Assembly (NCBI GenBank): GCA_963281255.1
Contig: OY725504.1
Coordinates: 992,001 to 1,056,000 of the forward strand
Reading direction: 5' to 3'
Length of the DNA stretch: 64,000 nucleotides
From: Aphrocallistes beatrix
Lineage: Eukaryota > Porifera > Hexactinellida > Sceptrulophora > Aphrocallistidae
The notes beneath the pieces are model-generated. The model saw nothing but the letters and a program-made list of their open reading frames with translations. It made no database searches and was not told where the DNA came from. The position numbers and the translations under genes were made by a program. Below, piece after piece: positions 18,333 to 44,400 of this stretch; the stretch's first letter is position 1, and every line of letters begins with the position of its first letter.

Positions 18333-18428
18333 TACTAACTCATTTCCGGTTAAGTCATTTTGGGCGGGGAGCCATAGAAATATGGGTCCAAGCTATAAAT
18401 AGAATGGACCCCAGGTCATTGATGGGTT
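18333..18428 (-). repeat. CCGGTTAAG-family repeat, copy 2
   Basis: Reverse orientation: ACTCATTTCCGGTTAAGTCA, GGCGGGGAGCCATAG, then CTATAAATAG. Same order of blocks as in the other copies, inverted. Confidence 0.7.
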
Positions 18429-18540
18429 TTAAACTCCACTCTAGTAAAAAGTCGATGCTACAATTAATTATTCATCATTCGATTTAGAATTATGCGAAAT
18501 CAACCTACACTAGTATAGTATATAAATCTAGGTTAGATCT

Positions 18541-19362
18541 TCATTGACTCTTTTTCATGTCTCGCTCCTCTTCATAAAACTTCTTGTATTGGTGGTCAGT
18601 ACCGAATAGCTTATCGAGGTAGGTAAAAGTAGAGGAGTAGTTGCCTACGAAATTTCTATGATGGAAATCATGGAAGTGAGCTCCTCCATAGAAAGGCAGC
18701 ATATGGAACGGCTGCCAATGGTTGTAACCAGTGTGTGCATCAACCGCCTCGAACACCCTAAGACACATCCACACCCACATGAAGATAATGTGGTCACAGA
18801 ACAGGAGTATGCCGATGAAGAATCCGCCTCCTAGAACAACTGTTTCGATTGGGTGAGCATATTCGGCTGCCATCCCGAAAGGTGCTTGAAAATTGTGATG
18901 TATTTTGTGGATGTGTTTGTATAGCGCACCGTGATGCAAGAGTCGATGGAAGAAGTAGTGCCATACGTCCTCTATTAGCATGCAGATGAACGCTTTTCCA
19001 CACAGAATGTACCAGGCTGGTATTCGCTCATACTCATAAGGGATCCCCAAAATCTCTGTGAAAGTGAATGTACTCGAGATCATTGGCAGTTGAATGAAGA
19101 AATGACTGAAGAGGATCAGTTTGAGACATTTCCACTGGTTTCCCCAGGTCTCGGGGCGCTCTTTCTGTATCTTCATTCCTCGCATGGCCGGGATAAACTG
19201 GAATAAGAACCCGGGTGCGCTGATCAGGAAGTAGGCGAACTCATGAGCGAAAAGGGAGAACCATGTTGCGATGGTAAACTTGGTGTAATTGTCGGTCATG
19301 TATCTCCAGGACTGCTCGAAGTACGTCCGATCTGAATAATCTGTGTAGTTGAAAATCTCCAT
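18541..19362 (-). CDS. MSMO1: C4-methylsterol monooxygenase (fatty-acid hydroxylase superfamily)
   Basis: ER-membrane di-iron oxygenase that oxidises the C4 methyl groups of sterol intermediates (ERG25/MSMO1 step of sterol synthesis). One intronless exon, 273 residues, close to human MSMO1 (293). The three histidine boxes are present: HRLLHH, HKIHH and HDFHHR, with a further conserved H in DAHTGYNHW. Several hydrophobic segments precede the first box. The C-terminal lysines (DMKKSQ) are near the position of an ER-retrieval signal but do not form a strict KKxx. The ATG at 19362 starts the conserved region. It diverges from CKS, whose ATG is about 540 bp away. The lack of introns is notable beside multi-exon neighbours. 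Confidence 0.92.
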   Translation of the reverse strand: MEIFNYTDYSDRTYFEQSWRYMTDNYTKFTIATWFSLFAHEFAYFLISAPGFLFQFIPAMRGMKIQKERPETWGNQWKCLKLILFSHFFIQLPMISSTFTFTEILGIPYEYERIPAWYILCGKAFICMLIEDVWHYFFHRLLHHGALYKHIHKIHHNFQAPFGMAAEYAHPIETVVLGGGFFIGILLFCDHIIFMWVWMCLRVFEAVDAHTGYNHWQPFHMLPFYGGAHFHDFHHRNFVGNYSSTFTYLDKLFGTDHQYKKFYEEERDMKKSQ

Positions 19363-19900
19363 TACTCTTAGCTGTCGAAATGATTCTGTCTTTACACATA
19401 CATTAGAATATTGTATATAGATATATTATCCTTGTGGAAGATCATACGATGCTATTCCGCCTTGAAACATATCGAATGATTGCGAATCCATGGCCTGATA
19501 AAAATATGATAGGTGGTGGATAGGTATTCTAAAAATTAATATTCGCTCGCTACTATTCAGGATATACGGTATTTACACATATTAGACTACAAATATTTCT
19601 GTTGCTTTTTATCAATCAAAATGGAGTCCAGAGACAATAATTGAATCAGAACATAGACTTTATGCCTATGTAGGAGCTTATCGTCTAGACCAGTGGTCTT
19701 CAACCCGTTTGGTTCTGAACCAAATGTCAATGATATTTTATATTGAGCCGCATTTTTGAAAAATTTCCAGACGTCTGGAACAAGTAGCAATGGCTAAAAA
19801 TAGAATCAGTATTTAAAGGAGGGGGGTTTCTGCAAAAAAACAGCAGGGTTTATATTTCGGATTTCTCTAACAGTAGTTTTATTTCAGCTGCTCTAAAGAA
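19363..19900. other. Divergent spacer between MSMO1 and CKS
   Basis: AT-rich. A fragment at about 19691-19790 begins CCAGTGGTCTTCAACCCG, which resembles hAT-type element ends. A 3' splice site (TTTCAG, 19887) just before the CKS ATG suggests a 5' UTR intron. Confidence 0.4.
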
Positions 19901-20831
19901 ATGTCCAAGAATATCTACTATTCAGACAAATACTGTGATGAGAATTTCGAATATAGGTAACTGTTTGTTACAAGTTTATTTGTATGTTTGCGAAGATTGT
20001 TTACTTCTTCTATATGTGTAGACACGTGATACTCCCCAAGGAGATATCCCGCATGGTGCCCAAGGGTCGCCTGATGACAGAAGCGGAGTGGAGAGGTCTC
20101 GGGGTACAGCAGTCCAGGGGATGGATGCACTATATGGTCCATGACCCAGGTACTGAAATCAAGAATGGATGTAACATTATTTAGCAACTAAATTCCATTC
20201 ACTCCATTGGTTGTCAGAATAATGCAACCCCAAATACAATTTAATTATCAGAATAAGATTATATCCAATCATGATACTTTGTTATATGCTGACCTCCTAA
20301 TTCAATTATTTACGTAGATTGTAAAGCCTCAACAATAATGATTTTGATAAAATATATTACTTTTTTTCTAAAATTGCTTATACTACGGTGTATATTATTA
20401 ATCTCTGCCTCCAATAATCTCTGTAGCCCAGTTCCTAGCCTCATCATTTATATGAACACTAAAGTGTCATCAAGTAGGGCATGTCTAATTTCCGGGACGG
20501 GACCGTCCCGGAAATTAGGTATCTTAACCCGTCCCGTCCCGGAGATTAGGCATCTTGACTCGTCCCGTCCCGGAAATTAGGCATCTTAACCCGTCCCGTC
20601 CCGGAAATTAGGCATGCCCCATCAAGTAACCTTATCAATAATTCGTATTATGTTGAATGTTTGCCTAGCAACTTAAGGAAGGATGTGGAATTTTGTATTA
20701 TTCACATTCACATGTGTCCTCATATACGTATTGTGTTCGTAGAGCCACACATCTTGCTGTTCCGGAGAGAGCTATCAGAGGAAGCTAAGAAGCAGTTGAA
20801 GCAAGAAGCAGAAGCAGTAGCTGCCTGCTAA
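19901..20831 (+). CDS. CKS1: Cyclin-dependent kinase regulatory subunit (CKS1/CKS2)
   Basis: Small CDK-binding adaptor that docks phosphorylated substrates during the cell cycle. Exons: 19901-19956, 20022-20149 and 20743-20831, in phase; 90 residues. Conserved motifs include [33 protein letters not shown] and [11 protein letters not shown] (the HxPEPH β-hinge region reads HDPEPH). The tail is lysine/glutamate-rich and somewhat longer than in human CKS1 (79 residues). Intron 2 carries GGGACGGG-type inverted repeats. CKS1 and CKS2 cannot be told apart here. Confidence 0.95.
20476..20619. mobile_element. Palindromic GGGACGGG element with internal tandem copies
   Basis: Starts GGGCATGTCTAATTTCCGGG and ends GAAATTAGGCATGCCC. 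In between, CCCGTCCCGGAAATTAGGCATCTT repeats about three times. CATCAAGT lies directly on both sides (20468-20475 and 20620-20627). It is an expanded relative of 18205-18261. Located in CKS intron 2. Confidence 0.75.
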
Positions 20832-21761
20832 TGGCAACCCGATTCCTTCGAACAACAAATGATTGTGCATATCTCAATACTCCGGATTTCATCTGATTTT
20901 ACCTATTCTAGTTCTCTCTCTCTCTGTTATGATAATGTGTTGAATGCGACTAGCTAACAGTCATAACTTTGCCGATTATTTGCCTTATGAATGAACTTTA
21001 GATAAACGTTAATATTAATTGTATTGTCATATTTTGGGAAGTTATTATATGTACTCGAACCTATCGACAGGGATAAGGCTGACTTAGACACATGTTTGCG
21101 ATGTGCAGTTAGGGCCACTTATTGTGAACCAATAGAGCAGTGGTTCCCAACCTGGCGTCCATGGACCCCTTAGTGGTCCACAGGATTCGAAATTTAGTAT
21201 TACGGTTAATAGAAGGGGGTCACAGAATATAGGAAAATTGCTATTGGGGTCCACAGCCAAAAAAGGTTGAAAATCGTTGCACTAGGGAATAAAAAAGGTG
21301 TCATAATAGAGACTTCATCTTAAACTTGATTCAATACAAATCCTATCGAAACACTGAGGTTAGTTCATAATAAACGAATGTTCATATTAATAAGCCATAC
21401 TTGCCAAATGTCCCGTTTTTGGCGGGACGTCCCGCTTTTTCAGACATAAGTTGAAAGCAATGTCCCGCGAAAACGTTCCAAAAAGTGGAATTGTCCCGCT
21501 TTTCAGTTTATAGGACCTGTGTAAATAACTCAATGTCCCGCTAAAATACTACTAGAGGTTGACAAGATGATTAAGCGATCTCTTCCATACTTGCTGGAAA
21601 TAGGAAACTGAATTAAAACTGAATTTAATACAGAAAGCACAAAAAATGAAACAGGAGATGGTCCTTTAATTAGCTCTCAAGAAATATACAATCTATCTTA
21701 ATAAAATCCCAAATAAAATCTCACAACAGGATATAATGCAGAACTGCTGATCTCTTCGCTT
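20832..21761. other. Spacer between CKS and the kinase gene 3' end
   Basis: Contains a hAT-like fragment at 21138-21295 (CAGTGGTTCCCAACCTGG at the left, GGTTGAAAATCGTTGCACTAG at the right) and a GTCCCG-rich element at about 21396-21545. No coding exon seen. Confidence 0.5.
21396..21545. repeat. GTCCCG-rich element, copy 1
   Basis: Starts CATACTTGCCAAATGTCCCG, followed by TTTTTGGCGGGACGTCCCGC and further GTCCCG blocks. A second copy with a recognisable inverted end lies at 54944-55160. Confidence 0.6.
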
Positions 21762-36495
<14,734 letters not shown>

Positions 36496-37742
36496 CTCTT
36501 CTAGCTAACAGCTCAGAATGTCAAATCTTACACACGCGTGCTTATATCCCACTGGACAGTCTTAAATGCCAGTTCTACGAATTTTCAGTGCAAAATCAAT
36601 GGAAATCGAATGTATTAAGCTTAAAAATTAATAAATAACGTGGAAGGATGTCGGATTAATTGTCATCATAAGTTATCACGGATGAATTTATCAGTAGTGA
36701 ATTTGCTCGAAAATATTTGTAGTCTAGATAAAGTGAATTCTACCAACCAACTACATTTCCACTCAGGATAGGACATAACTATTTATATGGAGTTAACATC
36801 GCCAAGTTCGAACTGAGGTGATAGCATACAGAGATAACAGGTCAACAAACACAGAATCTTCTCTTGGTTATCTAGTACAGATGGCTGGTTGAAGCCAAGT
36901 GTCATGGTACACTGAATATCCGATAGCACTATAGAAGCTATTCGTATTGAAATGTCCCAATTCAATAGTGGTGAACATTCGAATAGAAAATACAATTGTA
37001 TAGCCATTCGTAAACATTTACATTTATATCTCAGTTCGAGATTAATGTTTATAAAGCCAGTCACAGAAAGCTGATTTTTGGCATGTGGGAGTCTTTTGAC
37101 TATGGCTCCACTAAGTTCTGAGCTCATACGAAAATGTCGACTCATCATGGAATTATGACGTCATTGTCACTTTTTTAATATTTAGAAATTTCAGTTTTTC
37201 GACCATAACTCAGCCATTTTAAGTGATAGAAGGCTGAAGTTTTAATAGAATGTGTATATTAATATACCTCACATATGATGCAACTATCGCCAAAAGATGA
37301 TGACTCATCACTCTGTGATGACGTCATCATTACACATCAAAAAAAGTTTTAAAATTGATAAATTCGGTGATTTTTGTGCGGTATCGATTATAACAGTAGG
37401 ACAGGCGTATTTAGGGATGTTATCTCCCTTATAATTAATCAATGTGATCCCAGGCGCCCGCAGGGCGCCTCCGGTGGACACAAAGTGTCCGCCAGCCCCG
37501 CAGCGCAAGCAAGCGAAGCGCGCTTGTAAAAATTAAGTACAGTAGTTAGTTATGCTATTTATAGCACTCGTAAGTAGTGCTGGATCAATGAGATTTCTCT
37601 GCCCTGCTCAAATTGATTTCAAGGAAAGGTAAATCATGTGCTTTAAAAATAACAAAAGTTTGGGGGAAAAACAAAATTCTTGTATACTAAAAGCTAGTTG
37701 ATATTTACAGCAGTTCATTTAGCTGGGGTATCTTAGGTGAGG
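36496..37742. other. Spacer between kinase-gene start and the death-domain gene
   Basis: Contains the kinase promoter region and a half-length GCGCGCTT-family element in reverse (37054-37528). No coding exon seen; an open stretch at 36783-37148 falls mostly in repeat DNA. Confidence 0.5.
37054..37528 (-). mobile_element. GCGCGCTT-family element, partial copy
   Basis: Reverse orientation relative to 3130. It ends GCAAGCGAAGCGCGCTTG next to TA and carries GTGGACACAAAGTGTCCGCC. The body matches 53418-53898 block for block (GACGTCATCATTACACATCA; GTCGACTCATCATGGAATTA). Confidence 0.75.
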
Positions 37743-38570
37743 TCAGACCAAATTCAGATCCTGGCGCACACCGTTCAGTTCGGCGCGTTGTAATGCTTCC
37801 GACAGACCCTGCTTAGTGAAGGCGGGAATCTTGGAATTCGAGCCTCCACTATGTTGTCCCCACCACTTCAACACCGCCCTCGCTCGATTCGGGTGCCTTC
37901 TCATCCCATCCGTTTGGTTTTCAAAGTCCACCAGACTCATCCCAATACCGCTAACTGCAAACTTTTCTAGCTGTCCACTTGGGAGAGCATCTGCAATCTC
38001 AATCAGAAATCGATCAGAAATAGGAGTTGAAGGGGCGACCTTAGCAGGATGGACAGCAGGTACAGTGGGCTGGCGTGAGGTGACAGGTACAGTGGGCTGG
38101 TGTGAGGGGGCAGGAGGTACAGAGCTCTGAGAAGATGGAGGAGCTCTTGTTCCAGATCCGAGCGTATGCGGGGGAGAATAATTTGCCACAGAAGGAACAA
38201 AAGGTTTGAAACTATGGATAGGCGAGTGTGGACAGGTGGCTCCAGCTTCAGAATAATCACTGAGAACACCCAAGGCATTCACGAGATAGTCCTTCTCCAT
38301 ATGCTTATTGATCATCATGAACATGCTGTAGAGGTAGTAGTACTTCCCACTCTCAGGTATATTTCTGCAGGTAGTAGTTTCATCGATCACGCCTAGAAGA
38401 GAGTGGACGTCTTCACAGTCTCCGATCTCAACACAGTCCTGGACGAAGAACTTCAGAGAGTGGAAGAGTAACTCGTCGTCTTTTGGAAGAAAATGTGACA
38501 ACTGATCAAATATTTCTTTATTACCAGAGTACTTGTCTGTTTCCATTGGTTCAACTTTATCTAATGACAT
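37743..38570 (-). CDS. Death-domain adaptor with possible N-terminal death-effector-like fold
   Basis: Intronless, 275 residues. The C-terminal 90 residues have the death-domain pattern: helices around LIEIADALPSGQLEKFAVS, IGMSLVDFENQ, NRARAVLKWWGQHS and LSEALQRAELNGVRQDLNLV, with the Trp pair and the final 'G..DL' in place. The first 100 residues (FDQLSHFLPKDDELLFHSLK, FFVQDCVE) resemble a death-effector domain (helix 2 'LKFF..D'), but this is only suggestive. The middle is a Pro/Ser/Thr linker with PTVP repeats. A DED-DD arrangement is that of FADD, which bridges death receptors to caspases; here the linker is much longer. No orthology is claimed. Confidence 0.7.
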   Translation of the reverse strand: MSLDKVEPMETDKYSGNKEIFDQLSHFLPKDDELLFHSLKFFVQDCVEIGDCEDVHSLLGVIDETTTCRNIPESGKYYYLYSMFMMINKHMEKDYLVNALGVLSDYSEAGATCPHSPIHSFKPFVPSVANYSPPHTLGSGTRAPPSSQSSVPPAPSHQPTVPVTSRQPTVPAVHPAKVAPSTPISDRFLIEIADALPSGQLEKFAVSGIGMSLVDFENQTDGMRRHPNRARAVLKWWGQHSGGSNSKIPAFTKQGLSEALQRAELNGVRQDLNLV

Positions 38571-39452
38571 TCTTTACAATCGTCATTAATCTGAGACCAG
38601 CTTATCATGAGCGACCCTCTTAGTTAATAAACATGAAGGAGGGACTCTCGTGATAAGATATTTCAAATTTAGGCCACTGTTAATTAGAAACGTGTTTAGC
38701 TCCTCCACCCGCATCTATATTTAGCTACTTCATATTTTGTCATTATTGACATTATTTATTCCGTCGATATAATATCGTATTTCAACTCTTACTATTAATT
38801 ATGACGTCATTCTCACCTTTTTTTTAATAATTAGAAATTTCAGTTTTACGACTATAACTCAGTCATTTTAGGTGCTAGAAGGCTTAAATTTTGATATTAA
38901 TATATCTCAAATATGATCCAACTCTCATCAAAAAGGATGACTCATCACTCTGCTATGACGTCATCATTACGCATCAAAAAAAGAGTAAAAATTTGATGAT
39001 TTTTCGAGTGATATCGATTATAACAGTAAACAAACGTATTTAGAGATGCTGTCTCCCTTATAATTAATCATTGTGAGCCCAGGCACCCGAAGGGCGGCTC
39101 CGACGGACAATTTGTGTCCGCCAGCCGCGCAGCGCAAGCAAGCGAAGCGCGCTTGTACTATATAGAGATGAATATTGAGACTTCAATACGTTTAATTAAA
39201 TGTTTGTAGCCAATTATATACCAAAGTATCAGCATTGATTCTTCAAATAATGAAATAATTATAATTATTGCCCGCATCCCAGCTGAAGGTCTTTTTGGAG
39301 CGAAGCAAGTTTACTATTAACAGTGGCCTTATTTAAATACAAGCTAGACTTGATAGACTCGACGTTTCATTATAACTAAATAATAATTTTACATGAATTG
39401 AAGATACAAAACTACTCGACTAGAATCGACTCGAACAAATTTGAATATAAAA
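38571..39452. other. Spacer between the death-domain gene and FAHD1
   Basis: About 370 bp of it is a GCGCGCTT-family element in reverse (38788-39157). The remainder is AT-rich with nothing recognised. Confidence 0.5.
38788..39157 (-). mobile_element. GCGCGCTT-family element, partial copy
   Basis: Ends AAGCGAAGCGCGCTTG next to TA with GACGGACAATTTGTGTCCGCC. The body shares TATGACGTCATCATTACGCA and TTATAATTAATCATTGTG with the other copies. Confidence 0.75.
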
Positions 39453-40103
39453 TTATTTGTCTTCTATGATCTCAAACTCCATTTTAAAGGAATCGCCCAC
39501 TCCTGCAGTGATCCTCTGCCCCACCTGTACCGGTCCCACTCCCTCAGGGGTCCCTGTCAGGATCAAGTCGTGCGGTTCTAGAGTGAACCTATCGCTAACG
39601 TAGCTAATGATATCCGGGATGGGGAATATCATGTCCTTAGTGTTGCCGCTCTGCGCTATCTTATCGTCCACCTTTAACCAGATCAGAGCGCTGTGTGGAT
39701 TAGGAATGATGGCTTCGCTGAGTAACGGGCTAACAGGACAAAACGTGTCCATTCCCTTGGCCACGGACCAGGGCCTACCCTCGCTTTTCGCCGCACTTTG
39801 TAGGTCTCGTGCTGTCATATCAATAGCCAGAACATACCCGCCCAGATAGTTCATAGCTTCTTTCACTGGAATATGCTTACCCTTCCGACTTATCACGATA
39901 CCTAGCTCTACCTCGTGGTGCAAGCTTGCGGTCAGTTTAGGGTAGAGTATCGGGCTGCCTTGAGTAACGTAGGAGGTGGTTGGTTTTAGAAATAGGACTG
40001 GTTCTGTGGGTGGGGCATATCCCATTTCAGCTGCATGGGCCTTGTAGTTCCTACCCACCGCTACTATCTTCCTACCTAGGGACACGAACTTACTGACGTC
40101 CAT
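39453..40103 (-). CDS. FAHD1: FAHD1, fumarylacetoacetate hydrolase domain protein
   Basis: Mitochondrial acylpyruvase/oxaloacetate decarboxylase in animals. Intronless, 216 residues, near the human length (221). Family motifs are clear: GRNYKAHAAEMG, PVLFLKPTTSYV, HHEVELGIVISRKG with the metal-ligand acids, LAIDMTARDLQ with the third ligand Asp, GMDTFCPVSP and LILTGTPEGVGPVQVG. The N-terminus (MDVSKFVSLGRKIVAVGRNY) is short, so a mitochondrial presequence is not obvious. It diverges from the chitin synthase gene, about 1.3 kb away. Confidence 0.95.
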   Translation of the reverse strand: MDVSKFVSLGRKIVAVGRNYKAHAAEMGYAPPTEPVLFLKPTTSYVTQGSPILYPKLTASLHHEVELGIVISRKGKHIPVKEAMNYLGGYVLAIDMTARDLQSAAKSEGRPWSVAKGMDTFCPVSPLLSEAIIPNPHSALIWLKVDDKIAQSGNTKDMIFPIPDIISYVSDRFTLEPHDLILTGTPEGVGPVQVGQRITAGVGDSFKMEFEIIEDK

Positions 40104-41409
40104 GATGGGTTAAAAATTTCTAGTGACTGAAAATTTTGGGAGGAGACTCAAATAGTGGTGAAAAAATTACCTTACATAATAATTGTTAATTGGGCATTTT
40201 ATTAGGAATTGAAGCTTACGAAATTTGATTCTCAATCGTGTTATGATTGTAAACTTGAACTCAGTTCTTTCAGATGAGAAAGGGTAGGAGGATGTTTTTT
40301 TTAAAATTGCATAGGCCTATGGGGACTCAATGCATACACGCCAATCGTCCCGCCTTTGTATTGGCTTCGGACAATTAAACAGTCTAAACTATCGATTGAA
40401 TGAGTAATGCCAGAAGCGTTAAATCTATTATATGACAGTCATATCCAAAATACAAATTTGTAGTTATATCATATTTTTATAAATTAATCAACTAAAACTT
40501 GCAGAAGTTTGACTTTTGCAACTTTAAAGCTGTGGAGATGTGCTCGTTATTATTAAGCGAATTAACTTTGATGGAATATTGTATTAGGTTATGACTTATG
40601 ATCAGAATATAGTACAAGCACAATAGATTATTAATCATCTTCACAAGCTATTCTGTAGCTGTAGAGAGTAAAGGTATGATTGTAAGCATCTCAAATTTAA
40701 TCATCTCAACCAGATGGAATGAGAAGACAACTATAGTGTATCATGAACCACAATGAAAAAACATCAAATCCTGGTTTTAAAGACTTTGTCAGAAATTTAC
40801 TTCTCCCCAGTCTGAATACTTTATTTTGAAAATTGCAAATACGTATTTAGATATACTAGAGTATTGATATTTGACAAACTTCCAGAATAAACTACTTGAA
40901 TTAGACAATTGATTTAGGGCAGATGTAACCTTCCAGTCTCTGTCATCAGAGAAGTCGTCCACTCCACTAGGATGTCTTTCTGATGGTTTCTCATCAAGTT
41001 ACCTCTGAGTGGCAGCCTCCATTCTCCCGATTGAAACTGGGTTGTGGGATAAGGTGTAGTTAGCACTTCTCGTTTGGGATTTCTGACAGCGGAAACTATT
41101 GAAAGTTTCTAGCAAACAAACTGGGGCTCCCAGGAACAGCAACCCCCATTGCTTCTAAAAGAAATACAGTCACTCCACCTTTTGTGGAAATATAGTCCAT
41201 TGTCCCTACCAACTTTTTTGAGATGATTATATTTTATTAATCATAATTCAAGTTTGAAAAGTCGATGAATCATATTTGCACTAATTTTCAATGCTTCAGA
41301 ATATAATGTCTCCAGGATATAGGAGACTACGTAACTGTGTCAGAATACAGGATACGAAGCGGATTAGTATATATGAGAGGTAGCAGAGCCATTAAAACCA
41401 GTGAAATAA
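40104..41409. other. Divergent intergenic region, FAHD1 to chitin synthase
   Basis: No repeat or RNA gene recognised. A less AT-rich patch at about 40920-41170 has a short minus-strand ATG-to-donor stretch (ATGGAGGCTGCCACTCAGAG then GTAACT) that might be a 5' exon, but nothing supports it further. Confidence 0.35.
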
Positions 41410-44400
41410 ATGGCTGAATTGCAAAGCAGTACTAAAGAGAAATTACAGGAAATTATCCAGCAACCAAAACTTCCAGAACCCAAAGAGGATGTGCTCGATA
41501 ACATCGACAGAGAACAGCCAAAGTTGCAAGCAAGACTCTTCAAAACCTTGAAATGGGTAATCTCGGCCTTACTTTTCGTCGTTATGATTACAATACTTGT
41601 TTTGAGCCAAATGACGCTAGCCAAAACGATTAGTTTACTGACTAATATGGACGGAAGTGATGTGAAAAACAAAATGAAAGGTTTAATAATGCTAATGTTC
41701 ATCGTAATGGTGCCGAATATCTTCAACATGGCAAGGTGTTACCTCGTAGGAACTTTCGCGAAAGATGCTACTACCTACCCCTGGCCAAACAAAATGTCGC
41801 TAACAATCGGTTTTACTGCAGTGGTGCTCGAAACAATCAGCATTAGTTCGATTCTTTTCTTCTCAGGGCCCTACCTACATCCGGATATATTTCTACTGAT
41901 ATTAGGCGGCATATTTTCCATTACAATATTATTGCAGGTATTTAGTATTGAGCGTAAGGGGAAACGTTGGACTTGCGTTGGAAAGTGCTGTACATTCATA
42001 TTGTCATTTGCTACACACACAATAGCCTTGATAGGAATAGTTTTCCTTTTAATACTAAGCTCTACAATATTGAATATTCATAACAGGGATGTTGGCAGGA
42101 TACAGGTAGTATCGTATGTCATGCTGCTTGTCAATATCTTGATACTGTCTATCCTATGGAGTCCTAATGTCCAGAATCTGACTATCCAGCCCTACCTTAC
42201 CGTAAACAAGATTAAGCAAGCGTTTCTACTGAAGTTCGCAGGACCAGGTGCAAACGATCAGGAAGACTTAAAGGCAAACGCAAGATGGAAAGGAGGGTTG
42301 ATATATTCATTTGTGCGTTTTTTCACATTCTTCATCATCTCGCCCATTATATTCATCATGCACAACAAGATTGATGTAGCTTTCTTTTTCTCCAATATCG
42401 GATCTGCGTTCAACCTGGGAGGATCCCTTTCAGCGGTAGTAGCAGTTAATATCCTATTCGGGTTGCTAGCTTTCGCGATATCGTACGTTGCTTGCAGCAT
42501 CTGTTCCCAGCTAACTGGGTTCTTAATCCCTCTAATGCTCAGCACCCCCTTAACCGTGTTCTTGATACAGTTCTGGAAAAACAGTGATGACCACTCGCCC
42601 TGGCCTCACATTCCCCACACAATGCTATCTAACTACAGTGCTTCAAGCAGCCAATATGAATTTGGTGACACATACCATATGCACCTAATCGTAAACTTGA
42701 TGATCATAGGAGTTGGAATCGTTCTTATCGCAACGCAATTTGCGTTTACATTTAACTTTTTCAAGAATTTTAAGATAGTGATAGCAACTGATGATCTCCT
42801 GTTCTTACTTCCAACTTACAACCCTATATTTCTCCCACAGTATATCCTGCTCAATAGGAGGAGAGAACGGACCATGCTAGAGGAATTCGACGGACCATTC
42901 GCAAATCCAGAAAATTATGACAATGCGAAGATTTACATATGTTCTACAATGTACCATGAGAGTGAGCAGGAAATGAGAAACTTACTGCTCTCCATCAAGG
43001 CAGTGGCAGATGCAGCGGCCAATGGATACCTCAAACAAACGTTTGAGTCGCATATATTCTTTGATGGAGCAAACCAGGGTCGAGATCTGAACATGTACGC
43101 GATGCGCTTATTATCAATATTGGAGGAATGCTTTGACGTAAGAATACAAGAAGGAGCTAAGAGGTTTACACCATACGGGATCCAGTTGACGTGGAGAGTG
43201 TCGAATAAATTGAAGTTTGTAGTTCATTGCAAGAACAACAAGAAAGTGAGAAACAAGAAGAGATGGTCTCAGGTTATGTACATGTACTACATACTTTACC
43301 ACAGAATCCCCATGGAAGAAGGAGCCAGCTACGAAAAGACTTTTATCTTGACAACGGATGCAGATATTGTGTTTACTCCAGAGTCGGTTCGAAGTTTGAT
43401 TGAAATGTTGTCACGGGAGCGAACAGTTGGCGCAGTTTGCGCTAGAACACACCCACTGGGATCTGGACCAGTCGTCTGGTACCAGATATTCGACTATACA
43501 GTGGGTCATTGGTTCCAAAAGGTGGCTGAGAACGTGTTAGGATCAGTGTTGTGCTGTCCAGGGTGCTTTTCTCTGTTCAGAGCCAGTGCATTGAAGGATG
43601 TGGTACAGATTTACGCGAGCAATGTCTCTCTAGCGAAGGACTTTCTGACGAAGGACATGGGGGAGGATCGCTGGCTGTGTACGCTAATGGTTCAGCATGG
43701 TTGGCGGTTGGATTACTGCGCAGCTTCTGAGAACTTCACATTTTGTCCTGACCACTTTGAAGAATTTTTTAAGCAAAGAAGACGTTGGATTCCATCAACA
43801 CTTGCCAACCTGTTCGAACTGGTTTCGAGCGGATCTCGCATTGCCAAGAAGAACAACTACATCAGTTACCTATTCATTCTCTACCAAGTGCTTAACATCG
43901 CGTCTACCCTGCTCAGTCCGGGAGCTGTGATTATTGTACTGGTTGGAGGACTGACGATGGCAACAGGAATCAACACATATTTAATATTAGCAATTCAACT
44001 CGGAATTCCTGGGATTTTCATGTTAATATGTCTGTACACTTCACAGAAGACGCAACTGAACACAGCAAAGATTTTAACCGGAGTATATGTGTTCATGATG
44101 ACGGCAGTGATATTAGGACTCGTTGGCCAGGGAGTCAATGCAGTGAATGGAACAATAGGCAGTTATACCGACAACTCCAAAGATGTGAGAGTTGATTTTC
44201 TAGGAGGCACATTAACATCTTTCACAACCTTCTATCTCCTCTTTCTAAGCATTGTATACGTAATAGCCGCCATCCTACATCCGTTTGAAGCGTACCAGCT
44301 GGTAAATTTCGTGTGGTACCTAATATGTTTCCCTTCAGGATATTTGCTTCTTATAATCTACTCCTTCTGCAATCTGACTGACAGAAGTTGGGGGACACGT

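Larger units (their letters stand above)
17640..18540. other. Intergenic spacer between USP and the sterol oxidase
   Basis: The two genes converge here, so this spacer contains both 3' UTRs. It also holds a TA-flanked MITE (17973-18142), a 57-bp palindrome with direct repeats (18205-18261) and a reverse CCGGTTAAG repeat (18333-18428). Confidence 0.6.

Noticed and set aside
40920..41170. Possible small exon upstream of FAHD1 on the minus strand
   Set aside because: A short ATG-to-donor stretch only; no in-phase partner exon or homology.
42258..42545. Minus-strand ORFs within the chitin synthase and actin genes
   Set aside because: Antisense shadows of long coding regions, without family resemblance.
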